The notes under the pieces: generated by a model
Told to the model about the DNA's origin: nothing
What the model saw: only the letters and a program-made list of their open reading frames with translations
Databases searched by the model: none
Shown here: positions 37,911 to 45,981 of the stretch, piece by piece
How positions within the stretch are numbered: the stretch's first letter is position 1
How the letters are laid out: every line of letters starts with the position of its first letter
Position numbers and translations under genes: made by a program
DNA from: Pseudanabaena sp. PCC 7367
GTDB taxonomy: Bacteria > Cyanobacteriota > Cyanobacteriia > Pseudanabaenales > Pseudanabaenaceae
Length of the DNA stretch: 64,000 nt
Reading direction: 5' to 3'
Assembly: GCF_000317065.1 (NCBI RefSeq)
Contig: NC_019701.1
Coordinates: forward strand, 4,350,001-4,414,000

Positions 37911-38197
37911 GTTTTTAGTTCTATTAGTTTTTAGTTCTTAAATATTTATTATTGATAGGCGATTATCCATGGATTTTTGTAAGTGAGTCAGAACAAAGCT
38001 TTTGATCATTTGCACTCTCATGTACTCTCAATCCACTTAGTCGGCAAGGGATCAAGAATTTGTGCGATCGCCCTCATTCCTTCTCCGTTCCATCTGAAAG
38101 TCAAATATTTAAGCTAGTGGATTAGACTCCCTGAGTTTGCCGATTGTCTAGCTCATTCCTTTTCGTAGAAAAGCTAACCTTTCTGAGGTAAAAAAGA

Positions 38198-39931
38198 ATG
38201 CCACAAAATAAACCCCGTGATGTTCAAGCCGCCCCGATCGCGGAGGGAATTCTAGCTCTGCGGGCGCGGAGTTGGAATCGATTGCGTTTTGAGATTGAAT
38301 ATGCACTGGAGCGGGGCACGACGGCGAATTCCTTTGTGCTTCAGGGCGATCGGATGGCTATTATCGATCCACCGGGCGGCACTTTCACCCAGATTTACCT
38401 CGCAGCCCTGCAAAGTCGCATCGATATTCGTCGCGTAGATTATGTAATCCTGGGGCACGTTAACCCGAACCGGATCGAGACGATCAAGGAATTACTCAAG
38501 CTCAATCCAAACATTACCTTAGTTTGTACTAACCCTGGTGCGATTACCCTGAAGGAAGGTTTCGGCAAGGATGAAAATGAAAATGGGATTAGCCCAGAGC
38601 CGCTCAAGCTGCAAATTATGCGTGGTGGTGAAGAGTTAGATCTGGGTAAAGGGAAAGTATTGCAGTTTTATCCTACCCCTACGCCACGCTGGCCCGACGG
38701 CATGTGTACCTACGATCGCCAGGCGGGGATTTTGTTTACTGATAAGCTCTTTGGTTGTCATACCTGTAGTGATCAAGTCTTTGATGAGGGTTGGCAGGTG
38801 TTCTCCGCCGATCGCCGTTATTACTTCGATTGCCTGATGGCGAACCAAACTCGCCAGGTAGAAACTGCCCTTGATAAAATCACGCCTTTGGCTACGCAGT
38901 TCTATGCGCCAGGACATGGGCCGATGCTGCGCTATGGTCTGCATGAATTGGTGGGTTCATATCGGCATTGGTGTGAGACCCAAAAACAACAAAGTATTTT
39001 AGTAACATTGCTCTATGCTTCCGCCTATGGGAATACGGCAACCCTAGGAGATGCGATCGCCAGGGGCATCAATAAAGCCGGGATCGCGGTGGAAATTATT
39101 AACTGCGAGAATGCCGAACCAGCGGAAATAAAAGAATCGATCGAGAAGTGCGCCGGATTCCTAATTGGATCGCCAACCCTGGGTGGCCATCTGCCTACCC
39201 AAGTTCAAACCGCGTTGGGAATTGTCTTGGCGAATGCGCCCAAGAGTTGCCCAGCGGGTGTATTTGGTTCCTATGGTTGGAGTGGAGAGGCGGTAGATAT
39301 CTTAACGAGTAAGCTCCAGGATGCAGGCTATAACATGGGGTTTGAGCCGATCAAAATTAAATTCAAGCCCACCCAGGCTACGCTGCAAATTTGTGAAGAA
39401 ACTGGCACTGACTTCGCCCAGAACATTAAACGAGCCAAAAAAGTTAAGAAAACAATGTCGCCTACTACCACGGTGGAAGAAGCCGTAGGGCGGATCGTTG
39501 GTTCGCTTAGCGTCGTTACGGTCAAGCGCGAAGAGGTTAGTTCGGCGATGTTGGCCTCATGGGTGTCGCAAGCAACTTTTAACCCACCCGGTTTAACTGT
39601 ATCGGTGGCAAAGGAACGGGCGATCGAAAGCTATATGCATCAAGGCGATCGTTTTGTGTTGAATATTTTGGAAGAAGAGAAGCAGCTATATCGTCACTTC
39701 CTCAAGAAATTTGCCCCTGGCGAAGATCGCTTCGTTGATGTGGAAACAGAACCCGCTCAAAATGGTTCACCAATCCTTAAAGATGCCTTAGCCTATCTGG
39801 AATGTAAGGTAGAACAACGAATGGAGTGCGGCGATCACTGGGTGGTATATGCCAAGGTTGAAGATGGCAAGGTATTGGAGCCTAATGGCCTGACAGCACT
39901 GCACCATCGCAAGTCGGGCAGCCATTACTAA
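38198..39931 (+). CDS. flv1: Class C flavodiiron protein Flv1 (non-canonical iron site)
   Basis: 577 residues, same three domains as Flv3. The iron-site positions are changed: HVNPNR (87-92) replaces HxExDH, Arg164 replaces the His in RWPDG, and Lys183 stands at the Asp position. Only His87 and the GHGP His remain. This is normal for Flv1/Flv2-type partners. The start and C-terminus (ARSWNRLRFEIEYALERGTT, GDHWVVYA) match Flv1 rather than Flv2, and the sll0218-like gene found between flv4 and flv2 is absent here. GAGGTAAAAAAGA before the ATG is the binding site. Forms a heteromer with Flv3. Confidence 0.92.
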   Translation: MPQNKPRDVQAAPIAEGILALRARSWNRLRFEIEYALERGTTANSFVLQGDRMAIIDPPGGTFTQIYLAALQSRIDIRRVDYVILGHVNPNRIETIKELLKLNPNITLVCTNPGAITLKEGFGKDENENGISPEPLKLQIMRGGEELDLGKGKVLQFYPTPTPRWPDGMCTYDRQAGILFTDKLFGCHTCSDQVFDEGWQVFSADRRYYFDCLMANQTRQVETALDKITPLATQFYAPGHGPMLRYGLHELVGSYRHWCETQKQQSILVTLLYASAYGNTATLGDAIARGINKAGIAVEIINCENAEPAEIKESIEKCAGFLIGSPTLGGHLPTQVQTALGIVLANAPKSCPAGVFGSYGWSGEAVDILTSKLQDAGYNMGFEPIKIKFKPTQATLQICEETGTDFAQNIKRAKKVKKTMSPTTTVEEAVGRIVGSLSVVTVKREEVSSAMLASWVSQATFNPPGLTVSVAKERAIESYMHQGDRFVLNILEEEKQLYRHFLKKFAPGEDRFVDVETEPAQNGSPILKDALAYLECKVEQRMECGDHWVVYAKVEDGKVLEPNGLTALHHRKSGSHY

Positions 39932-40039
39932 TCACTTACCTATGCCTAAGGATAGATGTAGTTTGGCGATCGCTCCTTTTGTAATCCTCGTTACATTCAG
40001 CGTGGTATATTGGCAGGTGGCAACTATGCACTGTTATCA

Positions 40040-41242
40040 ATGCACATCGCTTGGCTAGGGAAAAAAACACCTGTTTGTGGCAACGTTACCTATGGCCGCG
40101 AAATTACTAATGCCTTGCTCGATCGAGGTCACAGGGTAAGCTTTTTGCACTTTGCCAGTGATACGGAAAGTATGGCTCATGGCAATAATTCTAGTAACAC
40201 CCATCACAGTCAGAACCATGCTGTGCCAAACGGTGGAGCGATTGTCGATCGACAGGATGTACCCTTACCTTTTTTATATAAATCCACAATTTTTACAGTG
40301 CCATCGCTGAGCGCCAGTAAAATTCTGGTGGAATCGTTGCGCGAACTCAAGCCCGATCTGGTTCATGCTTCACTGGCACTTTCGCCACTGGATTTCATGC
40401 TGCCAGAAATCTGCGCTGATCTTAATTTGCCACTGCTCGCCACTTTTCATTTACCCTTCGATCTCAAGCGTCGCAACATCACTTCCAGCACCCAACAGTT
40501 TACCTATCAAATCTATGCCCCATCGCTGGCTGACTACCATCAGGTAATCATTTTTTCGCAGGTGCAGCGGGATTTACTTAAAAAACTAGGTGTGCCCGAT
40601 AGTCGCATTTCGATTATTCCCAACGGGGTCGATCCCGATCGCTATTCCCCCGGCACTTCCAATATTAAAGCGGAATTAGGCGCAGAACATTTATTCGTCT
40701 ATCAAGGTCGTTTGGCGCTCGAAAAGAATGTGGAAGCAATGCTGCGGGCGTGGCGGAAACTGAAACTACCAGATACTTGCAAGTTGGCGATCGTGGGTGA
40801 TGGCCCATCGGGAACAACGCTTAAATCTACCTATGGCAGTGATTCAAATATAGTCTGGATGGGCTTTATTGCCGATGAGAAACGCCGGATTGAGATTCTG
40901 CGTGGTGCAGATGGGTTCATTCTGCCTTCGCTGGTAGAAGGGCTTTCGCTTTCGTTGTTGGAAGCAATGTCCTGTGGGGTTGCCTGTCTGGCAACGGATG
41001 TAGGCGCAGATGGTGAAGTTTTGGCAAATGGGGCGGGAATCGTGCTCGATCCGCGTAAAGTCACTTCGCAGTTGGTTAATTTTTTACCGCTATTGATTAC
41101 CCATCCTGAATTTGCCAAGCTGTTGGGAAAGAAGGCTAGGCAACGGGTTTTGGAGAAATATACATTGAATAAGAATATTACAATCCTAGAAGACCTCTAT
41201 CGGCAGGTTCTTAAAAAACCGCAGGTTAGTTATATTAATTAG
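40040..41242 (+). CDS. GT4-family glycosyltransferase, DgdA-like
   Basis: 400 residues from the ATG at 40040 (MHIAWLGKKTPVCGNVTYGRE); a TTG ten codons upstream is possible. Two Rossmann domains; the donor-binding half shows FVYQGRLALEKNVEAML and the E-x7-E motif in EGLSLSLLEAMSCG. The N-terminus resembles the cyanobacterial digalactosyldiacylglycerol synthase DgdA (Synechocystis slr1508) as I remember it, which adds a galactose to MGDG in thylakoid lipid synthesis. GT4 membership is firm, DgdA identity moderate. It overlaps the convergent esterase gene by 8 bases. Confidence 0.82.
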   Translation: MHIAWLGKKTPVCGNVTYGREITNALLDRGHRVSFLHFASDTESMAHGNNSSNTHHSQNHAVPNGGAIVDRQDVPLPFLYKSTIFTVPSLSASKILVESLRELKPDLVHASLALSPLDFMLPEICADLNLPLLATFHLPFDLKRRNITSSTQQFTYQIYAPSLADYHQVIIFSQVQRDLLKKLGVPDSRISIIPNGVDPDRYSPGTSNIKAELGAEHLFVYQGRLALEKNVEAMLRAWRKLKLPDTCKLAIVGDGPSGTTLKSTYGSDSNIVWMGFIADEKRRIEILRGADGFILPSLVEGLSLSLLEAMSCGVACLATDVGADGEVLANGAGIVLDPRKVTSQLVNFLPLLITHPEFAKLLGKKARQRVLEKYTLNKNITILEDLYRQVLKKPQVSYIN

Positions 41243-41882
41243 TCTGTGATAGTTCTAGGAAATTGCGCACAGACTGCCACAGGAATAACAACATCTCTCG
41301 ATCGGCCAGACGATGATCGCTATCCACCAGCTTTAATTCCACATTGGCGTACTTACTGGCATAGTCTTCACTTAACCTGGGCGGAATCACATCATCGTGA
41401 ATACCATGAATAATTAAGATCGGTACAGCCGGATCGGTGATTGGATCTCGATAGGAATTAGCATCCAGCCAGAACTTATACTGTAAAGGAACCTGGCGAT
41501 CGCTACCATAATGATAAAACATTATCTCCCCATCAGTTCGCCATTGTGTCATTAATTCCGCCCCCACCCTCTGAGCCACACAATCGCTAAATTGAAATGC
41601 TGGTGCGAATAGAACTAACTTCCTAACCTGGGTCGTTTCGATCGCGGCAAAATGAGCTGCTAAAAATCCCCCTAGACTAGAGCCAATCACGCAAACTGGT
41701 CGATCGCCATATTCCTTTACTAAAAACTGTAATTGCTTCGTAATTGTGAGACTACTAAAATCATCCAAATTCAAGTCCGGCACATGCAAGGTTAAACCCT
41801 GCCCAGCAAATTGCGATCGCAGAAATTGAGCTTTAGAAGAAGCAGGCGCAGAAGCAAACCCATGTAGATATAAATATTCCAT
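41235..41882 (-). CDS. YqiA/YcfP-type alpha/beta-fold esterase
   Basis: 215 residues from the ATG at 41882 (MEYLYLHGFAS); a GTG four codons upstream is possible. HGFAS oxyanion loop, nucleophile elbow GSSLGG (Ser near 71), acid in HGIHDDVIPP and His in DSDHRL near the C-terminus complete the triad. Such small esterases act on short acyl esters in vitro; the natural substrate is unknown. Convergent overlap of 8 bases with the glycosyltransferase gene. Confidence 0.85.
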   Translation of the reverse strand: MEYLYLHGFASAPASSKAQFLRSQFAGQGLTLHVPDLNLDDFSSLTITKQLQFLVKEYGDRPVCVIGSSLGGFLAAHFAAIETTQVRKLVLFAPAFQFSDCVAQRVGAELMTQWRTDGEIMFYHYGSDRQVPLQYKFWLDANSYRDPITDPAVPILIIHGIHDDVIPPRLSEDYASKYANVELKLVDSDHRLADREMLLFLWQSVRNFLELSQTN

Positions 41883-41955
41883 ACCGATCGCCACTTGAGT
41901 GGATTCTCACCTTAGATTACAGATATTACAGCATGTCCTCAACTATCTTAGCCGC

Positions 41956-42651
41956 TTAATAACTGGTTTTTGAGAGTACCACAACACCAGCAACCTTAAT
42001 TTTAGCCTTGTTCAGGGCGGCGATCGCCGATCGAATCGTCGCTCCCGAAGTATAGATATCATCTAAAAGAAGCACCGAAAAGTTAGTTTGCGAATATAAG
42101 GATTGAAATTTGCGATCGACCATAAAGGCATTATTTAAATTCTCTTCTCGTTCTTGCCTGCTTTTGGTTTCAAACTGGGGCTTCGTGTTCTTAATTCGTT
42201 TCAATAGATGGGGAAGAACCCTTAAGCCAGTGCGATCGCCAAACCGACTAGCAATCAATTCTGCTTGATTAAACCCGCGCATTCTCAGCTTTTGGGGATG
42301 GAGCGGAATTGGCACAATATTTAAGCGAGGATTAGCAATAATTGATTTAGGAACGAGTTCCTGGGCTTGAGCCATCTTCTCACCCAAAAATCTGGCAATA
42401 TTTGGTTGTTGATTGAATTTGCAGATCGTAATTGCCCGTTTTAGCTGGCGATCGTATTGTCCCCAGGCAAATAAGGGAACTTGGTTTAATTCATGGCTAT
42501 GTCTTGAAGCGGGATAGCGACAGGCTTCGATCTGGCGATCGCAATCGATGCAAACAATATTTCTGGCCGATCGTCCGCATAGAGGACAGTTGGGCTGCAA
42601 GAAAAGATCCAAGAGGCCACGCCAGATTTGGGAAGGGTGAGGCGATCGCAT
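41956..42651 (-). CDS. comF: ComF-family phosphoribosyltransferase-like protein
   Basis: 231 residues. N-terminal zinc ribbon CPLCGR...CIDC (about 20-38) and C-terminal PRTase domain with the PRPP loop VLLLDDIYTSGATIRSA. ComF/GntX proteins are involved in DNA uptake during natural transformation; cyanobacterial ComF is also linked to phototaxis. It begins 14 bases after the end of the DUF3226 gene on the same strand, so transcription may be shared with the ATPase/TOPRIM pair. Confidence 0.9.
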   Translation of the reverse strand: MRSPHPSQIWRGLLDLFLQPNCPLCGRSARNIVCIDCDRQIEACRYPASRHSHELNQVPLFAWGQYDRQLKRAITICKFNQQPNIARFLGEKMAQAQELVPKSIIANPRLNIVPIPLHPQKLRMRGFNQAELIASRFGDRTGLRVLPHLLKRIKNTKPQFETKSRQEREENLNNAFMVDRKFQSLYSQTNFSVLLLDDIYTSGATIRSAIAALNKAKIKVAGVVVLSKTSY

Positions 42652-42665
42652 AGTCTGCTCCTTTC

Positions 42666-43421
42666 TTATTCCTGCACAATAGCTTCAGAAACGGTGAGCT
42701 CAAACAATTGGATTAGCCATTGCACAAAAGATGCTGCGATCGCTGAATCATGCATTAACACCCCAGCAGTTATTGATTGTCCCATTGGCATACCTGGCTT
42801 TCTCTGCCAAGCTAACCAAGTATGGATTAACGCTTTGGGGCGATGAGCGCTTGTATACTTGTTTAAACCATCTTGCTCTATTTCTGTCAAAATTTGCTCT
42901 GCTTTTGGCAATAAATAATCATCTTCTGGGATCATCTGCTTGGCAAAGTCTTCTAACATACCCATACCCTGATTATCTGGCATGATCCACACTCCTATTC
43001 TAGGAGCCAAAAACTTATCACTAGACGAAGCTATATATTCATGAATTAGTCCCTCTCTTGGTATATCTTCGGGTAAATTTGTATAACCTACTTTTGTTAA
43101 CCTGCCTTTTACCGATTGCCATCTAGCAGATACATCAATATCAGCATCTACAACTACACCAAGGGTTTTAAGATCTGGCGTTTTTGGCATGGACTCCAAT
43201 TCTTCTAGAAGTATTTCAACACCACGAGTCTTTGGAGCAGATTCTAAGTCCTCAAAAGATGCTTCAATACTATTCTTCTTAAAGCTTTCAGGTATCTTTA
43301 TCTCAAATCCTTTCGGCAATTTGCTTTGCTTGCATAAGGTTGCAATAACCCGTGCATCATTGTCTCCTTCAACGAGTAGGATTTTGGGTTCGTTACTATC
43401 TGATTGTTTAGGTCGAGCCAT
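42666..43421 (-). CDS. DUF3226 TOPRIM-like protein, partner of the AAA ATPase
   Basis: 251 residues. TOPRIM residues are visible: Glu18 in ILLVEGDND and Asp92-x-Asp94-x-Asp96 in VVVDADID, the metal-binding set of OLD nucleases, primases and topoisomerases. The segment between them carries a duplicated phrase (LESAPKT at 59-65, LESMPKT at 75-81), apparently a local duplication absent from the usual family length. The start ATG overlaps the ATPase stop as TAATG, indicating translational coupling. It probably forms the nuclease half of a two-protein ATPase/TOPRIM complex. Nuclease activity is inferred. Confidence 0.8.
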   Translation of the reverse strand: MARPKQSDSNEPKILLVEGDNDARVIATLCKQSKLPKGFEIKIPESFKKNSIEASFEDLESAPKTRGVEILLEELESMPKTPDLKTLGVVVDADIDVSARWQSVKGRLTKVGYTNLPEDIPREGLIHEYIASSSDKFLAPRIGVWIMPDNQGMGMLEDFAKQMIPEDDYLLPKAEQILTEIEQDGLNKYTSAHRPKALIHTWLAWQRKPGMPMGQSITAGVLMHDSAIAASFVQWLIQLFELTVSEAIVQE

Positions 43422-44503
43422 TAACGCACCTCGATCCCGTGATCTACAGCGATCGCTAATTCTCTGGCACTATATTCAACCGGTTGAGTACCATTATCGC
43501 GGCGCTCCATTCGTAGCAATCGCCCATAGGCAGGATCGCCAATTTCTTCTAGGGCTTCCTGAAATGCCGCCACACAATCCCAACTGTGGGTAGTAGCAAA
43601 TACCTGAATATTGAGTTCTTTAGCTACCTGCATGATCCAGCGCCACATATCGAGCTGAGCACCATGATATAAGCCTGTATCAATATCATCAACTAAGAGA
43701 AAACCGTTCTCTACGCTAACGGCATGGATCGCCAGGGTTAGGATTCGCTGTACGCCTTCGCCAAGGGTTCCGATCGGCACTTTCTGTCCTTTGAATAGAA
43801 CTGAAATACTGTTACTACTAGATGCGCTACTAAAGTGTATACCACTGATATCAGGTTCTAATATTTTAAGAGATTTAATGACTTTATCTTCTTTACTAGT
43901 AAGTCTTATGTCATCCCATAGCGAAGAAAGTTTTCCCAAGCTTAATCCCTTGGGTGAAATAAATAAACAACTTGCTTTTCTACTATAGGCTAATCTATTT
44001 CTGTAAGACGGAGCTTGCATTATTCCTTGATCATCAACATAAATACTCTCTCCTGTAGGAGGATAATGATTTGAAATAACAAGATAATAGAGGGCTCTAT
44101 TAATATCATCAGAGCTTAAATCAGTATCAAAGAGAGGTAACTGAGCTTGCTTTTGAAATTCACTTCTTAGAGCGACACTAAGGTTTAGAACGCTTTCTGA
44201 ACTAGATGACAATTCTACAAATTTATTACTTATGAAAGGTTCCCGACCATAGAAAATATTGGTGATATCATAAAACAAGCCCGACTTATCCCTGAAAGAG
44301 GCTGAACTTGCATATTCCTCACGCCTATCAAGCATATCCGTCATGTAATGAAGCCATCCTCCATTAGTTAACAAATAAATCGCTTCTAAGAAACAAGTCT
44401 TACCACTATTATTCTTACCCACGATCAAATTAACCCTGGCCAAGTCATCGATCTGGAAGTCCTGGAAACAGCGAAAATTTTTGATAGAGAGATCGTGCAG
44501 CAT
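43421..44503 (-). CDS. AAA15/OLD-type ABC-class ATPase
   Basis: 360 residues. N-terminal LSIKNFRCFQDF strand, Walker A GKNNSGKT (29-36), ABC-like signature LGEGVQRIL (247-255), Walker B FLLVDDID (268-275) and a switch His in TTHSWD (His306). The order is that of SMC/RecF/OLD-like ATPases. The position after the Walker B Asp is Asp273 rather than Glu, unusual for active members. The middle region (about 85-235) is A+T-rich and poor in HIP1. A perfect 12-bp palindrome lies 11 bases before the ATG. Coupled by TAATG to the TOPRIM gene. Confidence 0.85.
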   Translation of the reverse strand: MLHDLSIKNFRCFQDFQIDDLARVNLIVGKNNSGKTCFLEAIYLLTNGGWLHYMTDMLDRREEYASSASFRDKSGLFYDITNIFYGREPFISNKFVELSSSSESVLNLSVALRSEFQKQAQLPLFDTDLSSDDINRALYYLVISNHYPPTGESIYVDDQGIMQAPSYRNRLAYSRKASCLFISPKGLSLGKLSSLWDDIRLTSKEDKVIKSLKILEPDISGIHFSSASSSNSISVLFKGQKVPIGTLGEGVQRILTLAIHAVSVENGFLLVDDIDTGLYHGAQLDMWRWIMQVAKELNIQVFATTHSWDCVAAFQEALEEIGDPAYGRLLRMERRDNGTQPVEYSARELAIAVDHGIEVR

Positions 44504-44916
44504 AGGAGTTTAGAGCCGTACGGCTATCGAATGGGGTAAAGCGATCGCCCCTGGCAAAATTGTTACCAAAAATGCAACCGCGCCAAAAAGCAATCTATCT
44601 GCAATTATACTTTGCCTATCACTGTTCCAGCCCCTCAGCAATATAGCCACCTAGCCATAAACAAAGCTGGGTAGTTTAATAGGACATGTTCGATGAATAT
44701 TTTGTCAATTGCCTAACCATCAATTGTCTAGTTATGCAATTGAGCGTGGGTGGGCTTCGTGCCCATCCTTACCCCCACAATATTGCTGTAAAGAAGTTAA
44801 ATAATAAGTTTTCGATCGCCCCTCCCCTCAGTCATTGGCCAGGTCACAGAGTATTCCCCTATAAATTAACGCAAGCAAAGCTAAATCAAATCACCATACG
44901 TGAGCGAGTAAGAGTA
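44504..44916. other. Divergent spacer between the ATPase and RnfD-like genes
   Basis: About 410 bases that must contain both promoters. The frame from 44686 that leads into the RnfD-like gene has unlikely residue content and is not called. A 12-bp palindrome next to the ATPase start is listed separately. Confidence 0.5.
44514..44525 (-). promoter_or_regulatory. 12-bp perfect palindrome before the ATPase gene
   Basis: AGCCGTACGGCT, centred 16-17 bases upstream of the ATPase ATG. It may be an operator or a small hairpin at the translation start; the gene lacks a clear Shine-Dalgarno sequence (the leader there is CTCCT). Function is inference. Confidence 0.5.
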
Positions 44917-45873
44917 ATGATCTTAGAACTCCAAAAACTGTTTAAGAAGGTTAAGCAGGATGCCCGCATTTATCAAATTCTATTCCTATCTAGCTTCCTA
45001 TTATTGGGGATCGGCTCCAGGGACTGGACGCTCAAGCCTGGAATTGTGGGTGTAATGTTAATTACTTGTTGGGTTACGCAAGCGATCGCTCTGTTCCTAT
45101 TATCATGGCGCGATCGTTTATCATTTTCACCACAGCATCAGGAGCCAAAGGCAAAATCAATAGGTTCTGTAAATCAGTCGATCGCTACTTCTTTTTATCG
45201 TTTCATATCACCTTTGTTTAGCGCTTCCATTACAGCCCTGGCAATCTGTTTGCTGTTGCGATCGCAAAGCTATAGCACCATGATCTTTGCGGGGATTTTA
45301 GCGATCGGCAGTAAATTTATGTTCCGTTTGCATCATCCAAATGGTAGCGGTAAGCATTGGTTTAATCCCGCTAACTTCGGCATCATCGCCGTTCTCTTGC
45401 TCACTAACGATGCCTGGATTTCGCCTGGCCAATGGGGTGAAGACTGGTGGTATGCGATTCTTTTTCTTAGTGCTGGGGGCATGGTGCTCAAAAAGGTAGG
45501 ACGCTTAGATACTACCTTTGCTTTCTTAGGAACTTATGCCCTCTTAGAGGCAGTGCGTAATCTTTACCTGGGCTGGACTTGGGATGTGTTTGGTCACCAT
45601 CTAATGAGTGGATCGCTGCTCTTATTTGCTTTCTTTATGATTACCGACCCGCGATCGATTCCTAATGCCAGGGCTGGCCGACTGGTTTGGGCGGCTGCGA
45701 TCGCTCTGCTTAGCTTTGTTCTCCGCCATCAATTTTATGTGCCAGAGGCAATCTTCTGGGCTTTGTTTGCAATGTCACCGCTGACGATCGGAATTGATTA
45801 CATGTGGCGATCGCCAAGGTTCAACTGGTTCAAGCCCAAGCAATTATTATTAACCCCTCATTCTGCTCTTTAG
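44917..45873 (+). CDS. RnfD/NqrB-like integral membrane protein
   Basis: 318 residues from the ATG at 44917 (MILELQKLFKKV); the frame is open further up, but that part is not protein-like. About eight to nine helices. LHHPNGSGKHWFNPANFGIIAVL and FFMITDPRSIPNARAGRLVW match the NqrB/RnfD/RnfE family. The TDPRS segment corresponds to the region where FMN is covalently attached to Thr in RnfD/NqrB (here Ser). No other rnf genes are present. The DUF2330 gene follows after 108 bases on the same strand. Confidence 0.78.
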   Translation: MILELQKLFKKVKQDARIYQILFLSSFLLLGIGSRDWTLKPGIVGVMLITCWVTQAIALFLLSWRDRLSFSPQHQEPKAKSIGSVNQSIATSFYRFISPLFSASITALAICLLLRSQSYSTMIFAGILAIGSKFMFRLHHPNGSGKHWFNPANFGIIAVLLLTNDAWISPGQWGEDWWYAILFLSAGGMVLKKVGRLDTTFAFLGTYALLEAVRNLYLGWTWDVFGHHLMSGSLLLFAFFMITDPRSIPNARAGRLVWAAAIALLSFVLRHQFYVPEAIFWALFAMSPLTIGIDYMWRSPRFNWFKPKQLLLTPHSAL

Positions 45874-45981
45874 CTGTTCTATGCCAAAAAAGCAGTAATT
45901 ATAGTTTGTTATTCAAAGGATTCTTTTTGAGCATATCTCTGGACTACTAAGAATGACTACCAAGAAAACGAGTATTTAACC

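Noticed and set aside
44686-44916. 77-residue N-terminal extension of the RnfD-like protein
   Set aside because: Residue content is not protein-like and the conserved region begins at the ATG at 44917.
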